This document shows, piece after piece, positions 9,220-17,327 of a stretch of DNA of 64,000 bases. Made by a program: the position numbers and the translations under genes. This DNA is from an uncultured Candidatus Saccharibacteria bacterium (lineage in GTDB: Bacteria > Patescibacteriota > Saccharimonadia > Saccharimonadales > Saccharimonadaceae): positions 97,995-161,994 of the forward strand of contig CALISR010000014.1 in NCBI GenBank assembly GCA_938041435.1, written 5' to 3'. Under the pieces are notes generated by a model, which was not told the origin of the DNA, searched no databases, and saw only the letters and a list, made by a program, of their open reading frames with translations. The first letter of the stretch is position 1, and the number at the start of each line of letters is the position of its first letter.

Positions 9220-9771
9220 TTATATTTCGGACAACCGATACAAAAAAGCACCAGTCTTCTGATTAATACAGACTACATCAAGCTCCGCATCATTTCCGCG
9301 AGAGCGCGTTATACAGCGAGCATCAGGCGCAATAGCTTGCAGAAAAAGGTCACGAGCAGTTGGCTGCCCAAACGTTGGGAGATGAAGAAAGTTACCACCA
9401 ACGGCATTGTCTACATCGTCAGCACGCGTCAGACCAGCATGAGCAGACTGGTCGTCTGATGATTCCCAACGGCTACAGCCACGTGGGCAGTCTCGAAACA
9501 CCCGCTCTGGCAAGGATATTGTTCCTTGACTAGATGTGGGGCGAATGCGCCCAATCACTGTCCCATCAGGGTCAGCGTGCGGGCCCAAATAATGCATCGT
9601 ATTGCCTGAGTCGTAGGTGATATCGACGCGCTGCGTCACCTCCTCCGTCACAATACGGGCAAAAGTACCTCGAGCGCTCCACGGGCCGTAATTGAGAAAT
9701 AGGGTCAAGCACACAATGAAAACTAGAGTAAAGGTGAGACGTTTGTGGCGATGAAGAAAACGAGCAGGCAT
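9220..9771 (-). CDS. Membrane-anchored exported protein, CPxxCxxW family (member 1)
   Basis: 183 residues from the ATG at 9771: a short basic N-terminus, one membrane segment (about residues 11-30) and an outer domain. That domain has DITYDSGNTM, VIGRI, CPRGCSRW and, near the end, two more cysteines in ARCITRS and VVCINQKTGAFLYRLSEI. The same order of motifs occurs in the proteins at 16466-17065 and 62499-63038, so these are three paralogues. The four conserved cysteines suggest two disulfides outside the membrane. A TATAAT box (9781-9786, minus strand) ends 9 bases before the ATG, which argues against the longer frame starting at 9789. Function unknown. Confidence 0.8.
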   Translation of the reverse strand: MPARFLHRHKRLTFTLVFIVCLTLFLNYGPWSARGTFARIVTEEVTQRVDITYDSGNTMHYLGPHADPDGTVIGRIRPTSSQGTISLPERVFRDCPRGCSRWESSDDQSAHAGLTRADDVDNAVGGNFLHLPTFGQPTARDLFLQAIAPDARCITRSRGNDAELDVVCINQKTGAFLYRLSEI

Positions 9772-9810
9772 AGTAACTGCATTATACAATATAATTGCAG
9801 AAATGGTGAG

Positions 9811-10479
9811 TTAATCCGTTATCCGTACTCCCATAAAATTCGCCCACTCAGTATACCCTCGAGTTCCATCACTGAGTATCGGGCGTACGATACGGATATC
9901 GATTCGGTCGATGCGGAACCCAGCCTCCTCAAGCATGCGACGCGGGATGTCTATTGTCTTGTAATGCTGAAAGAATCGCCCAGACTGTGCATAGTCGGTA
10001 GCTGTTAAACGCTCAAAGCGGAGTCCCTGATCGGATATAGCAAAATTTGCAAGGAATGCGCCACCAGGAATAAGGGCGGCACGGATTGACGCAAGGACAG
10101 TGGGAAGGTCTTCTTGCCTGAGGTGTATGAGACTGGCAAGGGCAAACACACCAGCAAAGCTGTTATTATAATCTAGTTGTCTCATGTCAAGGCATCGAGC
10201 TGTTACTTTTGCTGATGCTCCTCGATGGTGTAACTCTTCTATCATTGCTGGGCTATTGTCGACGGCCTCGACGTCATAGCCTTGTGAGGCAAAATATCGA
10301 CTATACTGGCCTGGCCCACAACCTAGGTCAAGAACTCGGCCATGCGGTGGAAGCATTGCAACAAACGAACGCGCAAGGTCTTCATTGATAACTTCAACGC
10401 CATCTTTCAAACCATACGTCGGCGCTAAACGGTTGTAAGCGGCGAGGGAAGAATTATATAGTGCTGTAATTTCTTGCAT
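9811..10479 (-). CDS. Class I SAM-dependent methyltransferase
   Basis: 222 residues from the ATG at 10479, chosen because AAAAGGAG lies 8-15 bases upstream; the frame is open further back to 10638 but that part reads like non-coding sequence over the promoter. Motif I is VLDLGCGPGQYSRYF, followed by VEAVDNSPAMIEEL (motif II), FAGVFALASLIHL and a C-terminal half like ubiquinone/tRNA-type small-molecule methylases. Substrate unknown. It shares a divergent promoter region (10480-10581) with the DUF2797 gene. Confidence 0.85.
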   Translation of the reverse strand: MQEITALYNSSLAAYNRLAPTYGLKDGVEVINEDLARSFVAMLPPHGRVLDLGCGPGQYSRYFASQGYDVEAVDNSPAMIEELHHRGASAKVTARCLDMRQLDYNNSFAGVFALASLIHLRQEDLPTVLASIRAALIPGGAFLANFAISDQGLRFERLTATDYAQSGRFFQHYKTIDIPRRMLEEAGFRIDRIDIRIVRPILSDGTRGYTEWANFMGVRITD

Positions 10480-10581
10480 GTTGAGTCTCCTTTTTCTATA
10501 GTAGCAGACAATTTTCGTGCTAACCATCACTATAATGGTATAGTATGTGAACAGCATATATTGATGCGGTCTTGTAAAGAA

Positions 10582-11460
10582 ATGACAGACATGGATATAT
10601 TTTGCGGAATAACGTGGAAAAATAACGGTAATCCTCATTACGAGATCATCCGTAATGGTGTCATTACTGCGATCAACTTGTCCGCCGGAATCCCAATATC
10701 ACAGAGGGGCGAACGGCACTGCACTGGCTATTATGACTTTTCTTATGGCACTACTGGAGCACATACTCCTTGCCCGCATGCCACTCAGGTGACCAAAGGA
10801 CATCAATGTCGGTCTTGTCAGTTTCAAGAAGGTTTCGTAGCGCTACACAACACTAAACACCTGAATGCTGTGCCGCTACAACTACGCAGCTACGTATCCC
10901 AAGAGCATTACCTCTATTTGGCTGCTTTTGGAGGTGGGGTTGTAAAAGTTGGTACAGCTGCACGATCACGCCATCCAGCCCGTTGGTACGAACAGGGCGC
11001 GTTGGCAGCTATGAGGATTGCGAGCCGACCTGACGGAATAGCTATCCGTCAACTGGAATCTAGAATATCGCACGCTCATGGTATCGCGCAGACAGTTCGC
11101 GGTAATTTGAAGACCAATCTTATCTCTACTCTGCCTTCTGCAGAACAGGTAACGGCTGATTTGCATGCTGTTTCTCAGCTAATTGCAGATGACCGGGATG
11201 TCTCAGTTTCAGGCACGATTTGGTGCGATATGCTGCCGACGATCGTCAACCTGAAACAGAAGTCTGAAGAATGTCGCATCCTGCCTGCTGGTTCGATGTC
11301 ATGGAGCCTCCTTGACGGACCTTATGCAATTGGCCAGTGCTTAATTTGGCATGGTCAGTTGAGCAATTATTTGCTAGACATAAAGCCCCTTGTCGGACGG
11401 AGTGTCGTGTTTACAGACGTAGGCGAAGGTGAAACTCCTTTACAGATGTCGTTATTTTGA
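10582..11460 (+). CDS. DUF2797 family protein
   Basis: About 292 residues. The N-terminal half has a Cys/His cluster (RHCTGYYDFS, HTPCPHATQVTKGHQCRSCQF) that may bind zinc. It is followed by LYLAAFGGGVVKVGTA, WYEQGALAAMRIA and RQLESRIS, the strings that define DUF2797. The biochemical role of the family is not known. Start is uncertain: ATG 10582 fits the domain start, ATG 10564 in the same frame is the alternative; -10 boxes TATAAT (10531) and TATAGT (10539) lie upstream. Unlike RpoC and the ribosomal proteins here, it keeps its cysteines. Confidence 0.8.
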   Translation: MTDMDIFCGITWKNNGNPHYEIIRNGVITAINLSAGIPISQRGERHCTGYYDFSYGTTGAHTPCPHATQVTKGHQCRSCQFQEGFVALHNTKHLNAVPLQLRSYVSQEHYLYLAAFGGGVVKVGTAARSRHPARWYEQGALAAMRIASRPDGIAIRQLESRISHAHGIAQTVRGNLKTNLISTLPSAEQVTADLHAVSQLIADDRDVSVSGTIWCDMLPTIVNLKQKSEECRILPAGSMSWSLLDGPYAIGQCLIWHGQLSNYLLDIKPLVGRSVVFTDVGEGETPLQMSLF

Positions 11461-11576
11461 TAAATCAAATTTTAACATCTTTCATCTGACTACACGCTAC
11501 AACTGTAAGAGCCTGCGCACTGTGTATACGTACTACCTCCAGTCGGCGACACGCCGATGAGCCCCACAACACGAAT

Positions 11577-11602
11577 AACGCCCACCCTGGTGGGTGAGCG
11601 TT
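11577..11602. terminator. GC-rich hairpin downstream of tRNA-Leu (possible terminator)
   Basis: Inverted repeat AACGC..CACCC / GGGTG..GCGTT with a TGGT loop. It lies 65 bases past the 3' end of tRNA-Leu on the minus strand and is followed only by a short GTTATT tract, so termination is plausible but not strong. Confidence 0.45.
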
Positions 11603-11666
11603 GTTCAACATCTGGAACCGCAACCCAGCCTGTTTCGACTGGGATAGATTTAGATAAGAGCTTGCT

Positions 11667-11753
11667 TGGTACGGATGAGAGGACTTGAACCTCCACGCCC
11701 CGCAGGGCACTAGCACCTGAAGCTAGCGCGTCTACCAATTCCGCCACATCCGC
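11667..11753 (-). tRNA. tRNA-Leu (anticodon CAG)
   Basis: Minus strand GCGGATG ... CATCCGT acceptor (one G-U pair), GGTAGAC D-loop, anticodon loop TTCAGGT giving CAG, long variable arm, GGTTCAAGTCC T-arm and encoded ACCA end. Class II tRNA, 87 nt with CCA. With tRNA-Leu(TAG) at 1030-1115 it serves the CUN codons. Confidence 0.95.
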
Positions 11754-11887
11754 AGATATACGCACCGCAGGCTCTTACCGTGTATTGTATACGAATTTCG
11801 GCCTTGCGTAAAGAGTTTTGTGATACAATCAGGTAAATAAACTGTGGCGGGTCTGCCACTATTTTACGTTATGTAAGGAGTAATGAT

Positions 11888-12250
11888 ATGACCTCTACCC
11901 ATTCATCGTCCCAAAAGTTCGACAAACTAGAGTGGATACAACAAAAGATCAAAGAAACCCGAAAGGAGTGCGGCACCGCCAACTCGGGCGAAGCTGAAAA
12001 CAAGCAGTGTGCTGAGGTGTGCCAACGGGTGGTTGGTGCGCTGGGCGCAATTGCCATGCGACCGAGTGAGAGCCTCACACTGTATACGGCAAGCTGCACG
12101 CTGTACGGCCTTGCTATATCATCACGCAGTGGGTGGTCCACACAGGGTGAGCTTACCGAAGAGGGCATCCGCATCATTCGCAAGATCAGTGGCATGACGC
12201 AGCAGTCCGTCGAAGAAAATAATACTGATACCATAGGAATAGCAGCATAA
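11888..12250 (+). CDS. Small hypothetical protein
   Basis: 120 residues, soluble, with a lysine-rich N-terminal helix (LEWIQQKIKETRKECG) and four cysteines that do not form a recognisable zinc motif. The start is well supported: AAGGAG at 11875-11880, 7 bases before the ATG, and a TACAAT -10 box at 11824-11829. It ends 8 bases before the SpoU methylase and is probably co-transcribed with it. No family recognised. Confidence 0.7.
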   Translation: MTSTHSSSQKFDKLEWIQQKIKETRKECGTANSGEAENKQCAEVCQRVVGALGAIAMRPSESLTLYTASCTLYGLAISSRSGWSTQGELTEEGIRIIRKISGMTQQSVEENNTDTIGIAA

Positions 12251-12258
12251 TATCATCA

Positions 12259-12825
12259 ATGAGTACTATAGAGCCCACCGCTGCACTAGCCGCAGCCGAC
12301 CGTCGCAATGTGGTAGACCGCTATAAAGGGCTATCTCACCAAGCGATCGTTGCCGATCTTGATGAGCATGGCTCGGCACTTCATATTGCGATTGATAATG
12401 TGGTGCGCGATTTCAACATGGGGACGATCGTCCGCAGCGCTAATGCCTTTGGGGTGCGGCATGTCCATATCATTGGTCGGCGGCAGTGGAATAAGCGTGG
12501 TGCGATGATGACGGACACGTATCTGCACGTGCATTATCACCAAACGGTTGAAGATTTCTTACAGGCTATTGCTGACCGGCCGCTCATTGCGGTCGATAAT
12601 GTTGCCGGTTCACGGCCACTTCACTCGGTTGCGCTGCCACGTAGTGCCGTGCTTTTGTTTGGGGCAGAGGGGCCTGGTATCCGTCCCGAGCTGCTTGAGC
12701 GGGCTACGGGTATTGTTGCAATTGAGCAGTTTGGTAGTACGCGTAGCCTCAATGTCGGCGTAGCAGCGGGTATTGCGATGTATGCCTGGGTGCAGCAGCA
12801 TCGGCTATGCTCGGATCAGGAGTAG
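12259..12825 (+). CDS. SpoU/TrmH family RNA 2'-O-methyltransferase
   Basis: 188 residues, a compact SPOUT methylase without an N-terminal substrate-binding domain. The three SpoU motifs are present: IDNVVRDFNMGTIVRSANAFG (motif 1), LLFGAEGPGIRPELLE (motif 2) and STRSLNVGVAAGIAMYAW (motif 3), which form the trefoil knot that binds SAM. It methylates rRNA or tRNA ribose; the target base cannot be read from sequence. Follows the small gene at 11888 with an 8-base gap. Confidence 0.88.
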   Translation: MSTIEPTAALAAADRRNVVDRYKGLSHQAIVADLDEHGSALHIAIDNVVRDFNMGTIVRSANAFGVRHVHIIGRRQWNKRGAMMTDTYLHVHYHQTVEDFLQAIADRPLIAVDNVAGSRPLHSVALPRSAVLLFGAEGPGIRPELLERATGIVAIEQFGSTRSLNVGVAAGIAMYAWVQQHRLCSDQE

Positions 12826-12963
12826 AGATTCTACTTTCTTTACTCTTTTTTCAAACATACGGTAGCGAAGGGATATAATAGCGCTGCGTGATGGTGCTAT
12901 AGAGCAGTGAATCCGGCCAAGGGCTTGTTTTTCCATGCCGTTTATGCAAAAATAGCAGTAACT

Positions 12964-14307
12964 ATGACAAAGCTTTCATCGGAATCATATCGGGGGGCGC
13001 GGGATTGGTATCCGGAAGATCTTCGCGTGCGCAAATACATCTTTCAGACCTGGCGTCATGTCGCCAAGAGCTACGGCTACGAAGAATACGATGCACCACT
13101 GCTTGAGCCGGTTGAAGTGTATGCCGCCAAGAGTGGTGACGAATTAGTGAATGACCAGACGTATCAGTTTATTGATCGTGGCGATCGACAGGTAGCGATC
13201 CGTCCTGAGATGACACCGAGCGTAAGCCGGATGATTGCCAAGCACCGCCAAGAGATCGCCTATCCAGCGCGTTGGTTTAGTATTGCCCAGTTTATGCGCT
13301 ATGAGCGACCACAACGGGGGCGAGAGCGTGAATTTTGGCAGATGAATGTCGATATATTTGGTGTTGATAACATGCAGGCCGAGGCCGAGATTATCGCACT
13401 TGGTAGCCGTATCATGAAGGCCTTTGGCGCGACGGACGACATGTACACTATTCGCATCAACAATCGCCAGTTGATCAACCTTATGATGGCGCAGTTTCTC
13501 GAGCTCGATGCCGTGCAGGCTCAGCTGATGATCCGGCTGTTTGATCGTAAGAACAAGATTCCACCACAGGCCTTTCGCGATCAGGCGATTGAGATCTTTG
13601 GTGAGGCAGCAGCACCGGTCGGCTTACAGCGGATTGCTCAGCTCTTGACGGCACGTACTATGGCCGATCTCCCCGAATCGATTCGCGATAGTGAGGCAGT
13701 GCGCGATGTGCAGCGACTCTTTACACTACTTGAGCGTAGTGGCGTAACAAATGCTATCTTCGATATCACGCTCATGCGTGGACTAGATTATTACACGGGT
13801 ACAGTGTTTGAGTTCTTCGACACTCATCCAGATAATAACCGTTCGCTCTTTGGTGGTGGGCGCTATGATGGCTTAGTGGGGATGTTTGGCGCTGAGCCTA
13901 TCAGTGCGGTCGGCTTTGCACCAGGCCTATCAATGATGCAGCTCTTTCTCGAGGCGCATCAGCTGCTACCAGAGTTTAGTTCCACAACCGATATTTATAT
14001 GATCGTCCTTGGCGGGGCAATGCGCGGTGCGCTAGAGCTAGCGGACGACCTGCGCGATGAGGACGTCAATGTGGAAGTCGATTTCACTGGCCGCAAACTA
14101 GATAAGCAGCTCAAGGCAGCGATCAAGAAACAGATTCCATATTTCCTCTTTGTTGGTGAGGATGAGCTGGAGAACGAGATTTACACCCTCAAGAATATTG
14201 CGACGAGCGAGGAGCAAAAGCTCAGTCTGGAGCGCGTCGTCAGTGCCGTTAAGGATTATCGTCGTCAGCCATCACGCAGTGAAGACGATGACTTTGATTT
14301 ATCGTAG
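12964..14307 (+). CDS. hisS: Histidyl-tRNA synthetase
   Basis: Class II aminoacyl-tRNA synthetase, 447 residues. GARDWYPEDLRVRKYIF and APLLEPVEVYAAKSG (motif 1 region), AIRPEMTPSVSRMIA and RYERPQRGREREFWQ (motif 2) and the HisRS signature LMRGLDYYTGTVFEFFD are present, with GGGRYDGLVGMFG (motif 3) and a C-terminal anticodon-binding domain. The ATG at 12964 matches the usual HisRS N-terminus; an in-frame GTG at 12907 would add 19 residues that look unlike the family. A TATAAT box near 12873 is the likely promoter. Confidence 0.95.
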   Translation: MTKLSSESYRGARDWYPEDLRVRKYIFQTWRHVAKSYGYEEYDAPLLEPVEVYAAKSGDELVNDQTYQFIDRGDRQVAIRPEMTPSVSRMIAKHRQEIAYPARWFSIAQFMRYERPQRGREREFWQMNVDIFGVDNMQAEAEIIALGSRIMKAFGATDDMYTIRINNRQLINLMMAQFLELDAVQAQLMIRLFDRKNKIPPQAFRDQAIEIFGEAAAPVGLQRIAQLLTARTMADLPESIRDSEAVRDVQRLFTLLERSGVTNAIFDITLMRGLDYYTGTVFEFFDTHPDNNRSLFGGGRYDGLVGMFGAEPISAVGFAPGLSMMQLFLEAHQLLPEFSSTTDIYMIVLGGAMRGALELADDLRDEDVNVEVDFTGRKLDKQLKAAIKKQIPYFLFVGEDELENEIYTLKNIATSEEQKLSLERVVSAVKDYRRQPSRSEDDDFDLS

Positions 14308-14445
14308 TGTCACCATGTGCGTCTCTGTTGCAACTGTAGTTCATCTCTGTTAGCTTCTCGTTTTGCTCGTCTTGCGAAACAGCATATATACACATGCATA
14401 TTTGGGTCTGTCGCATGCCTATTTCACACTGCCAGCGACATATGA

Positions 14446-14451
14446 TACAAT
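14446..14451 (+). promoter_or_regulatory. -10 box of tig (leaderless layout)
   Basis: TACAAT ends 8 bases before the tig ATG at 14460, so transcription would begin at or within two bases of the start codon. No Shine-Dalgarno sequence lies between. Confidence 0.7.
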
Positions 14452-14459
14452 AACCAACT

Positions 14460-15749
14460 ATGAAGACGACACTAGACCACCTATCAGACACCAAAGTACG
14501 CGCCACGATTACCGTCGGTGCAGACGAACTGGAGGCAGCTCGCCAGGTTGCTTTGCGTAAACTCGCCAAGACGACTAAAGTTGATGGTTTCCGCAAAGGC
14601 CATGCCCCACTCGAGTTGGTTGCAAAGAATACCAATCCAGAACACCTCGCTGAGGAGACGCTAAACAATGCCCTGAGCAAAGCAGTTGCTGCAGCCTTCC
14701 TCGAGAGTGACGTGCAGGTGCTTGAACGCCCAGAGGTGGAGATTAAGAAGTTTGTGCCTGGTAGTGAGCTGGAGTTTACTGCTGAGGCAGAGGTTATGCC
14801 CACGATTACTCTCGGTGACTATAAGAAACTCAAGCTCAAGCCAGCCAAGATAACCGTTACGCCAGAAGAAGTAACGGAGATCCTTGACCGGATTCGCCAT
14901 AGCATGGCCGAGCGTACGGACACTGATGAAGCAGCCCAGGACGGCGATGAGGTGACGATTGACTTTGTCGGTAAGCGCGATGGTACGCCTTTTGCTGGTG
15001 GCACCGGGAAAGATTATCCGCTTGTGCTCGGCAGCAAGTCATTCATTCCAGGCTTCGAAGAGGCATTGATTGGCCTCAAGGCTGGTGAAACGAAGGCGGT
15101 TGAACTTACCTTTCCGAAGGACTACCATGCGAGCGAACTAGCTGGGCAAGCAGTCGTTTTTGACACGACCGTCAAGAAGGTCAAGAAAGTGACACTGCCT
15201 GAGCTGACTGATGAGTTTGCTGCAAAGGTTGGGCCATTTACTTCTATTGATGACCTCAAGAAAGATATCGAGAAGGAAATTACTGCGCAAAAGCAACGTG
15301 AAGCAGATGACGAGCTGCGCGACGTAGCCGTCAAGCAATTGGCCGATGCCAGTACAGTAGCCATCCCGGAGGTATTGCGAGCTGACCAGCTTCGCTCGAT
15401 TGAGCAAGACTTGGTGCAGAACCTCGCTCATCGTGGTCGCACCCTTGAGCAGTACCTTGCCGAGAAGGAATATAAGGACAAAGACGAGTGGATCGAGAAG
15501 GAGGCTAAGCCAGCGGCCGATGAGCGCATTAAGGCTGGACTTGTCCTGGCTGAGTTGAGCAAGGCTGAGAAGATCGAAGCCACAGCAGAGGAGCTACAAG
15601 AGCGCATCAGTGCCTTCAAGCAACAGTACGCCAATGATGCAACTATGGTGGCACGCTTTGATGAGCCAGAGGTGCAGCACGAGATTGCCAACCGCCTCTT
15701 GACAGAGAAGACGATCGGCTGGCTGGTGGCGCAGAATACTAAGAAGTAG
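14460..15749 (+). CDS. tig: Trigger factor (ribosome-associated chaperone and prolyl isomerase)
   Basis: 429 residues, standard length. The N-terminal ribosome-binding domain has the signature FRKGHAPLELV (GFRxGxxP), the middle FKBP-type domain has GDEVTIDFVGKRDGTPFAGG and LVLGSKSFIPGFEEALIGLKAG, and the C-terminal helical arms are rich in K, E and A. It folds nascent chains at the exit tunnel. clpP follows 75 bases downstream under its own CIRCE-controlled promoter, the common tig-clpP order, but clpX is not adjacent. Confidence 0.96.
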   Translation: MKTTLDHLSDTKVRATITVGADELEAARQVALRKLAKTTKVDGFRKGHAPLELVAKNTNPEHLAEETLNNALSKAVAAAFLESDVQVLERPEVEIKKFVPGSELEFTAEAEVMPTITLGDYKKLKLKPAKITVTPEEVTEILDRIRHSMAERTDTDEAAQDGDEVTIDFVGKRDGTPFAGGTGKDYPLVLGSKSFIPGFEEALIGLKAGETKAVELTFPKDYHASELAGQAVVFDTTVKKVKKVTLPELTDEFAAKVGPFTSIDDLKKDIEKEITAQKQREADDELRDVAVKQLADASTVAIPEVLRADQLRSIEQDLVQNLAHRGRTLEQYLAEKEYKDKDEWIEKEAKPAADERIKAGLVLAELSKAEKIEATAEELQERISAFKQQYANDATMVARFDEPEVQHEIANRLLTEKTIGWLVAQNTKK

Positions 15750-15776
15750 CAGATAGTACAGCTCGCATAGCAGAAA

Positions 15777-15803
15777 TTAGCACTCTATATTGACGAGTGC
15801 TAA
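15777..15803 (+). promoter_or_regulatory. CIRCE operator (HrcA binding site)
   Basis: TTAGCACTC-N9-GAGTGCTAA, a perfect match to the CIRCE consensus and a perfect 9-bp inverted repeat. HrcA binds CIRCE and represses heat-shock genes until unfolded protein titrates GroEL. Here it lies 21 bases before clpP and its 9-base spacer contains the start of the -35 box. hrcA itself is not in the window. Confidence 0.95.
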
Positions 15804-15818
15804 TTTTCTCGTTACAAT
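15790..15818 (+). promoter_or_regulatory. clpP promoter
   Basis: -35 TTGACG (15790-15795), 17-base spacer, -10 TACAAT (15813-15818). The -10 ends 6 bases before the ATG at 15825, so +1 falls on the A of the start codon. The -35 box lies inside the CIRCE operator, which explains repression by direct promoter occlusion. Confidence 0.88.
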
Positions 15819-15824
15819 AGTACT

Positions 15825-16433
15825 ATGATGAAACCGAATGATTACCTAGTGCCCAACGTCATTGTCCGCACGCGTGATGGTGAGCGTGGCTATGATATAT
15901 ACTCGCGTTTGCTCGAGGATCGCATTATCTTCCTCGGCGAAGAAGTGACTGAGATGACAGCCAATGTCGTTGTCGCGCAGCTTCTCCATCTTGCCAATGA
16001 AAATCCAGACAAAGACATCCAGCTCTATATCAACAGCCCTGGTGGCAGTGTGTATGACGGCCTCGCAATCTACGATACTATGCAATACATCGCGCCAGAT
16101 GTGCAGACGATTGGCATTGGTCTGCAGGCAAGCATGGGTGCCTTCTTGCTTAGTAGCGGTGCGAAGGGTAAACGCTTTGTCTTGCCTAATGCCCGCGTGA
16201 TGATCCACCAGCCTAGCAGTGGTACGCGCGGCAAAGTAACAGACCAAGAAATTAGCTTACGCGAGAGCATCGCCCTCAAGGAGCGGCTAGCCACCATTAT
16301 GGCGGACAATACTGGCCAGAAACTCGATAAAATCAAGGCTGATATGGAGCGTGACTACTGGCTGAGTGCAGCAGATGCCGTAGCGTATGGCCTGGCTGAT
16401 GAGGTGATTGGCCAGCGCGCAAACGCAAAATAG
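15825..16433 (+). CDS. clpP: ATP-dependent Clp protease proteolytic subunit
   Basis: Serine protease ring of the Clp system, 202 residues. The catalytic triad is visible as Ser103 ([10 protein letters not shown]), His128 (VMIHQPSSG) and Asp177 (MERDYWLSA); [19 protein letters not shown] forms the oxyanion and handle region. No propeptide is evident. Regulation is by the CIRCE site and promoter immediately upstream, with no leader. A second ATG directly follows the first; either may start translation. Confidence 0.96.
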   Translation: MMKPNDYLVPNVIVRTRDGERGYDIYSRLLEDRIIFLGEEVTEMTANVVVAQLLHLANENPDKDIQLYINSPGGSVYDGLAIYDTMQYIAPDVQTIGIGLQASMGAFLLSSGAKGKRFVLPNARVMIHQPSSGTRGKVTDQEISLRESIALKERLATIMADNTGQKLDKIKADMERDYWLSAADAVAYGLADEVIGQRANAK

Positions 16434-16465
16434 CACGAGTAGCTGCTTTGTGCTATAGTAAGGCT

Positions 16466-17065
16466 ATGACACAACATAGCGACCAATCGGCAACCCAGTC
16501 TATAAACACTCCATCTCAAGCAAAAAAACCACGACGCTTCCGTCTACGGCGTATGACTGTCGTTATGTTGGTAACAATCGTATTGACTATTACCTGTATG
16601 GCGGCGCTTGCCTTTTTCTATCAGGCCAAGCGAGACACTAAGGAGCTTATGCGCACCCAAACCGTTATGGGAGATGTATTAGCGCGTGCGGCTGACTACT
16701 CATCAGGGAAGGCGATATCGTGGGATAATTATGCAATGGGTAGCGTGTCTGGTGTTATTGCCACGCAGGCTGAGCGTGAGCAACTACTCGCAAAGAATCC
16801 ATTTGTCAATTGTCCAGGCCAGTGCGATGGTTGGTTGTCGGTGGCTGACGCTAAACGCCGAGATCAGACAATTGACGAAGGGTTCTCGCTATCACCGTCA
16901 ACAGAAGAGGGTGTGTTTCTACAGTATGTTCGTGAGGTGCTGCAAGATCCAAGCACAAAGTGTGCTCTTTGGAATCACGGACCAGTCCAAAAGTTGTGTA
17001 TATCTCCCAAAACAGGGCGATATGTATACAATGTCAGCGGGCACGCTCGAGGCTTGTATGAGTGA
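16466..17065 (+). CDS. Membrane-anchored exported protein, CPxxCxxW family (member 2)
   Basis: 199 residues. A cytoplasmic basic segment (KKPRRFRLRRM) precedes one membrane helix (about residues 35-58), then an outer domain with ADYSSGKAISWD, GVIATQAEREQLL, FVNCPGQCDGW, TKCALW and LCISPKTGRYVYNVSG. These motifs line up with the proteins at 9220-9771 and 62499-63038. Four conserved cysteines could make two disulfides. The start at 16466 is set by TATAGT at 16454-16459 (with a TG extension), 6 bases upstream; the frame could open at 16448 but would then begin inside the promoter. Function unknown. Confidence 0.8.
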   Translation: MTQHSDQSATQSINTPSQAKKPRRFRLRRMTVVMLVTIVLTITCMAALAFFYQAKRDTKELMRTQTVMGDVLARAADYSSGKAISWDNYAMGSVSGVIATQAEREQLLAKNPFVNCPGQCDGWLSVADAKRRDQTIDEGFSLSPSTEEGVFLQYVREVLQDPSTKCALWNHGPVQKLCISPKTGRYVYNVSGHARGLYE

Positions 17066-17121
17066 GAATCATTATACGTAGCTCCTAGTATAGATTTTTG
17101 AAATTTCAAACAGAAAAATGC

Positions 17122-17151
17122 TTGACGCACTCGCAGCTCATTCGCTATAAT
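17122..17151 (+). promoter_or_regulatory. rpoBC promoter
   Basis: -35 TTGACG (17122-17127), 18-base spacer, -10 TATAAT (17146-17151). Transcription from about 17158 gives a leader of about 170 bases before rpoB, much longer than for most genes here. The leader contains a CGCC/GGCG hairpin around 17195-17215 followed by TTTT. Confidence 0.85.
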
Positions 17152-17327
17152 GAGATGTTAATGAAGGTTGTGTAATATGGGTTAGGTGCGGACTACGCCG
17201 GTGGCGTGGCGTTTTAGTGTGCGAAAACTTATATTGAGTAAAGCTTCGGTGCCACAACAAATGCACGAGCAGGGTTTTGGAGTCCTTACGCGTGCGGATA
17301 GATAACAATAATTCAAGAGGAGTTTAC

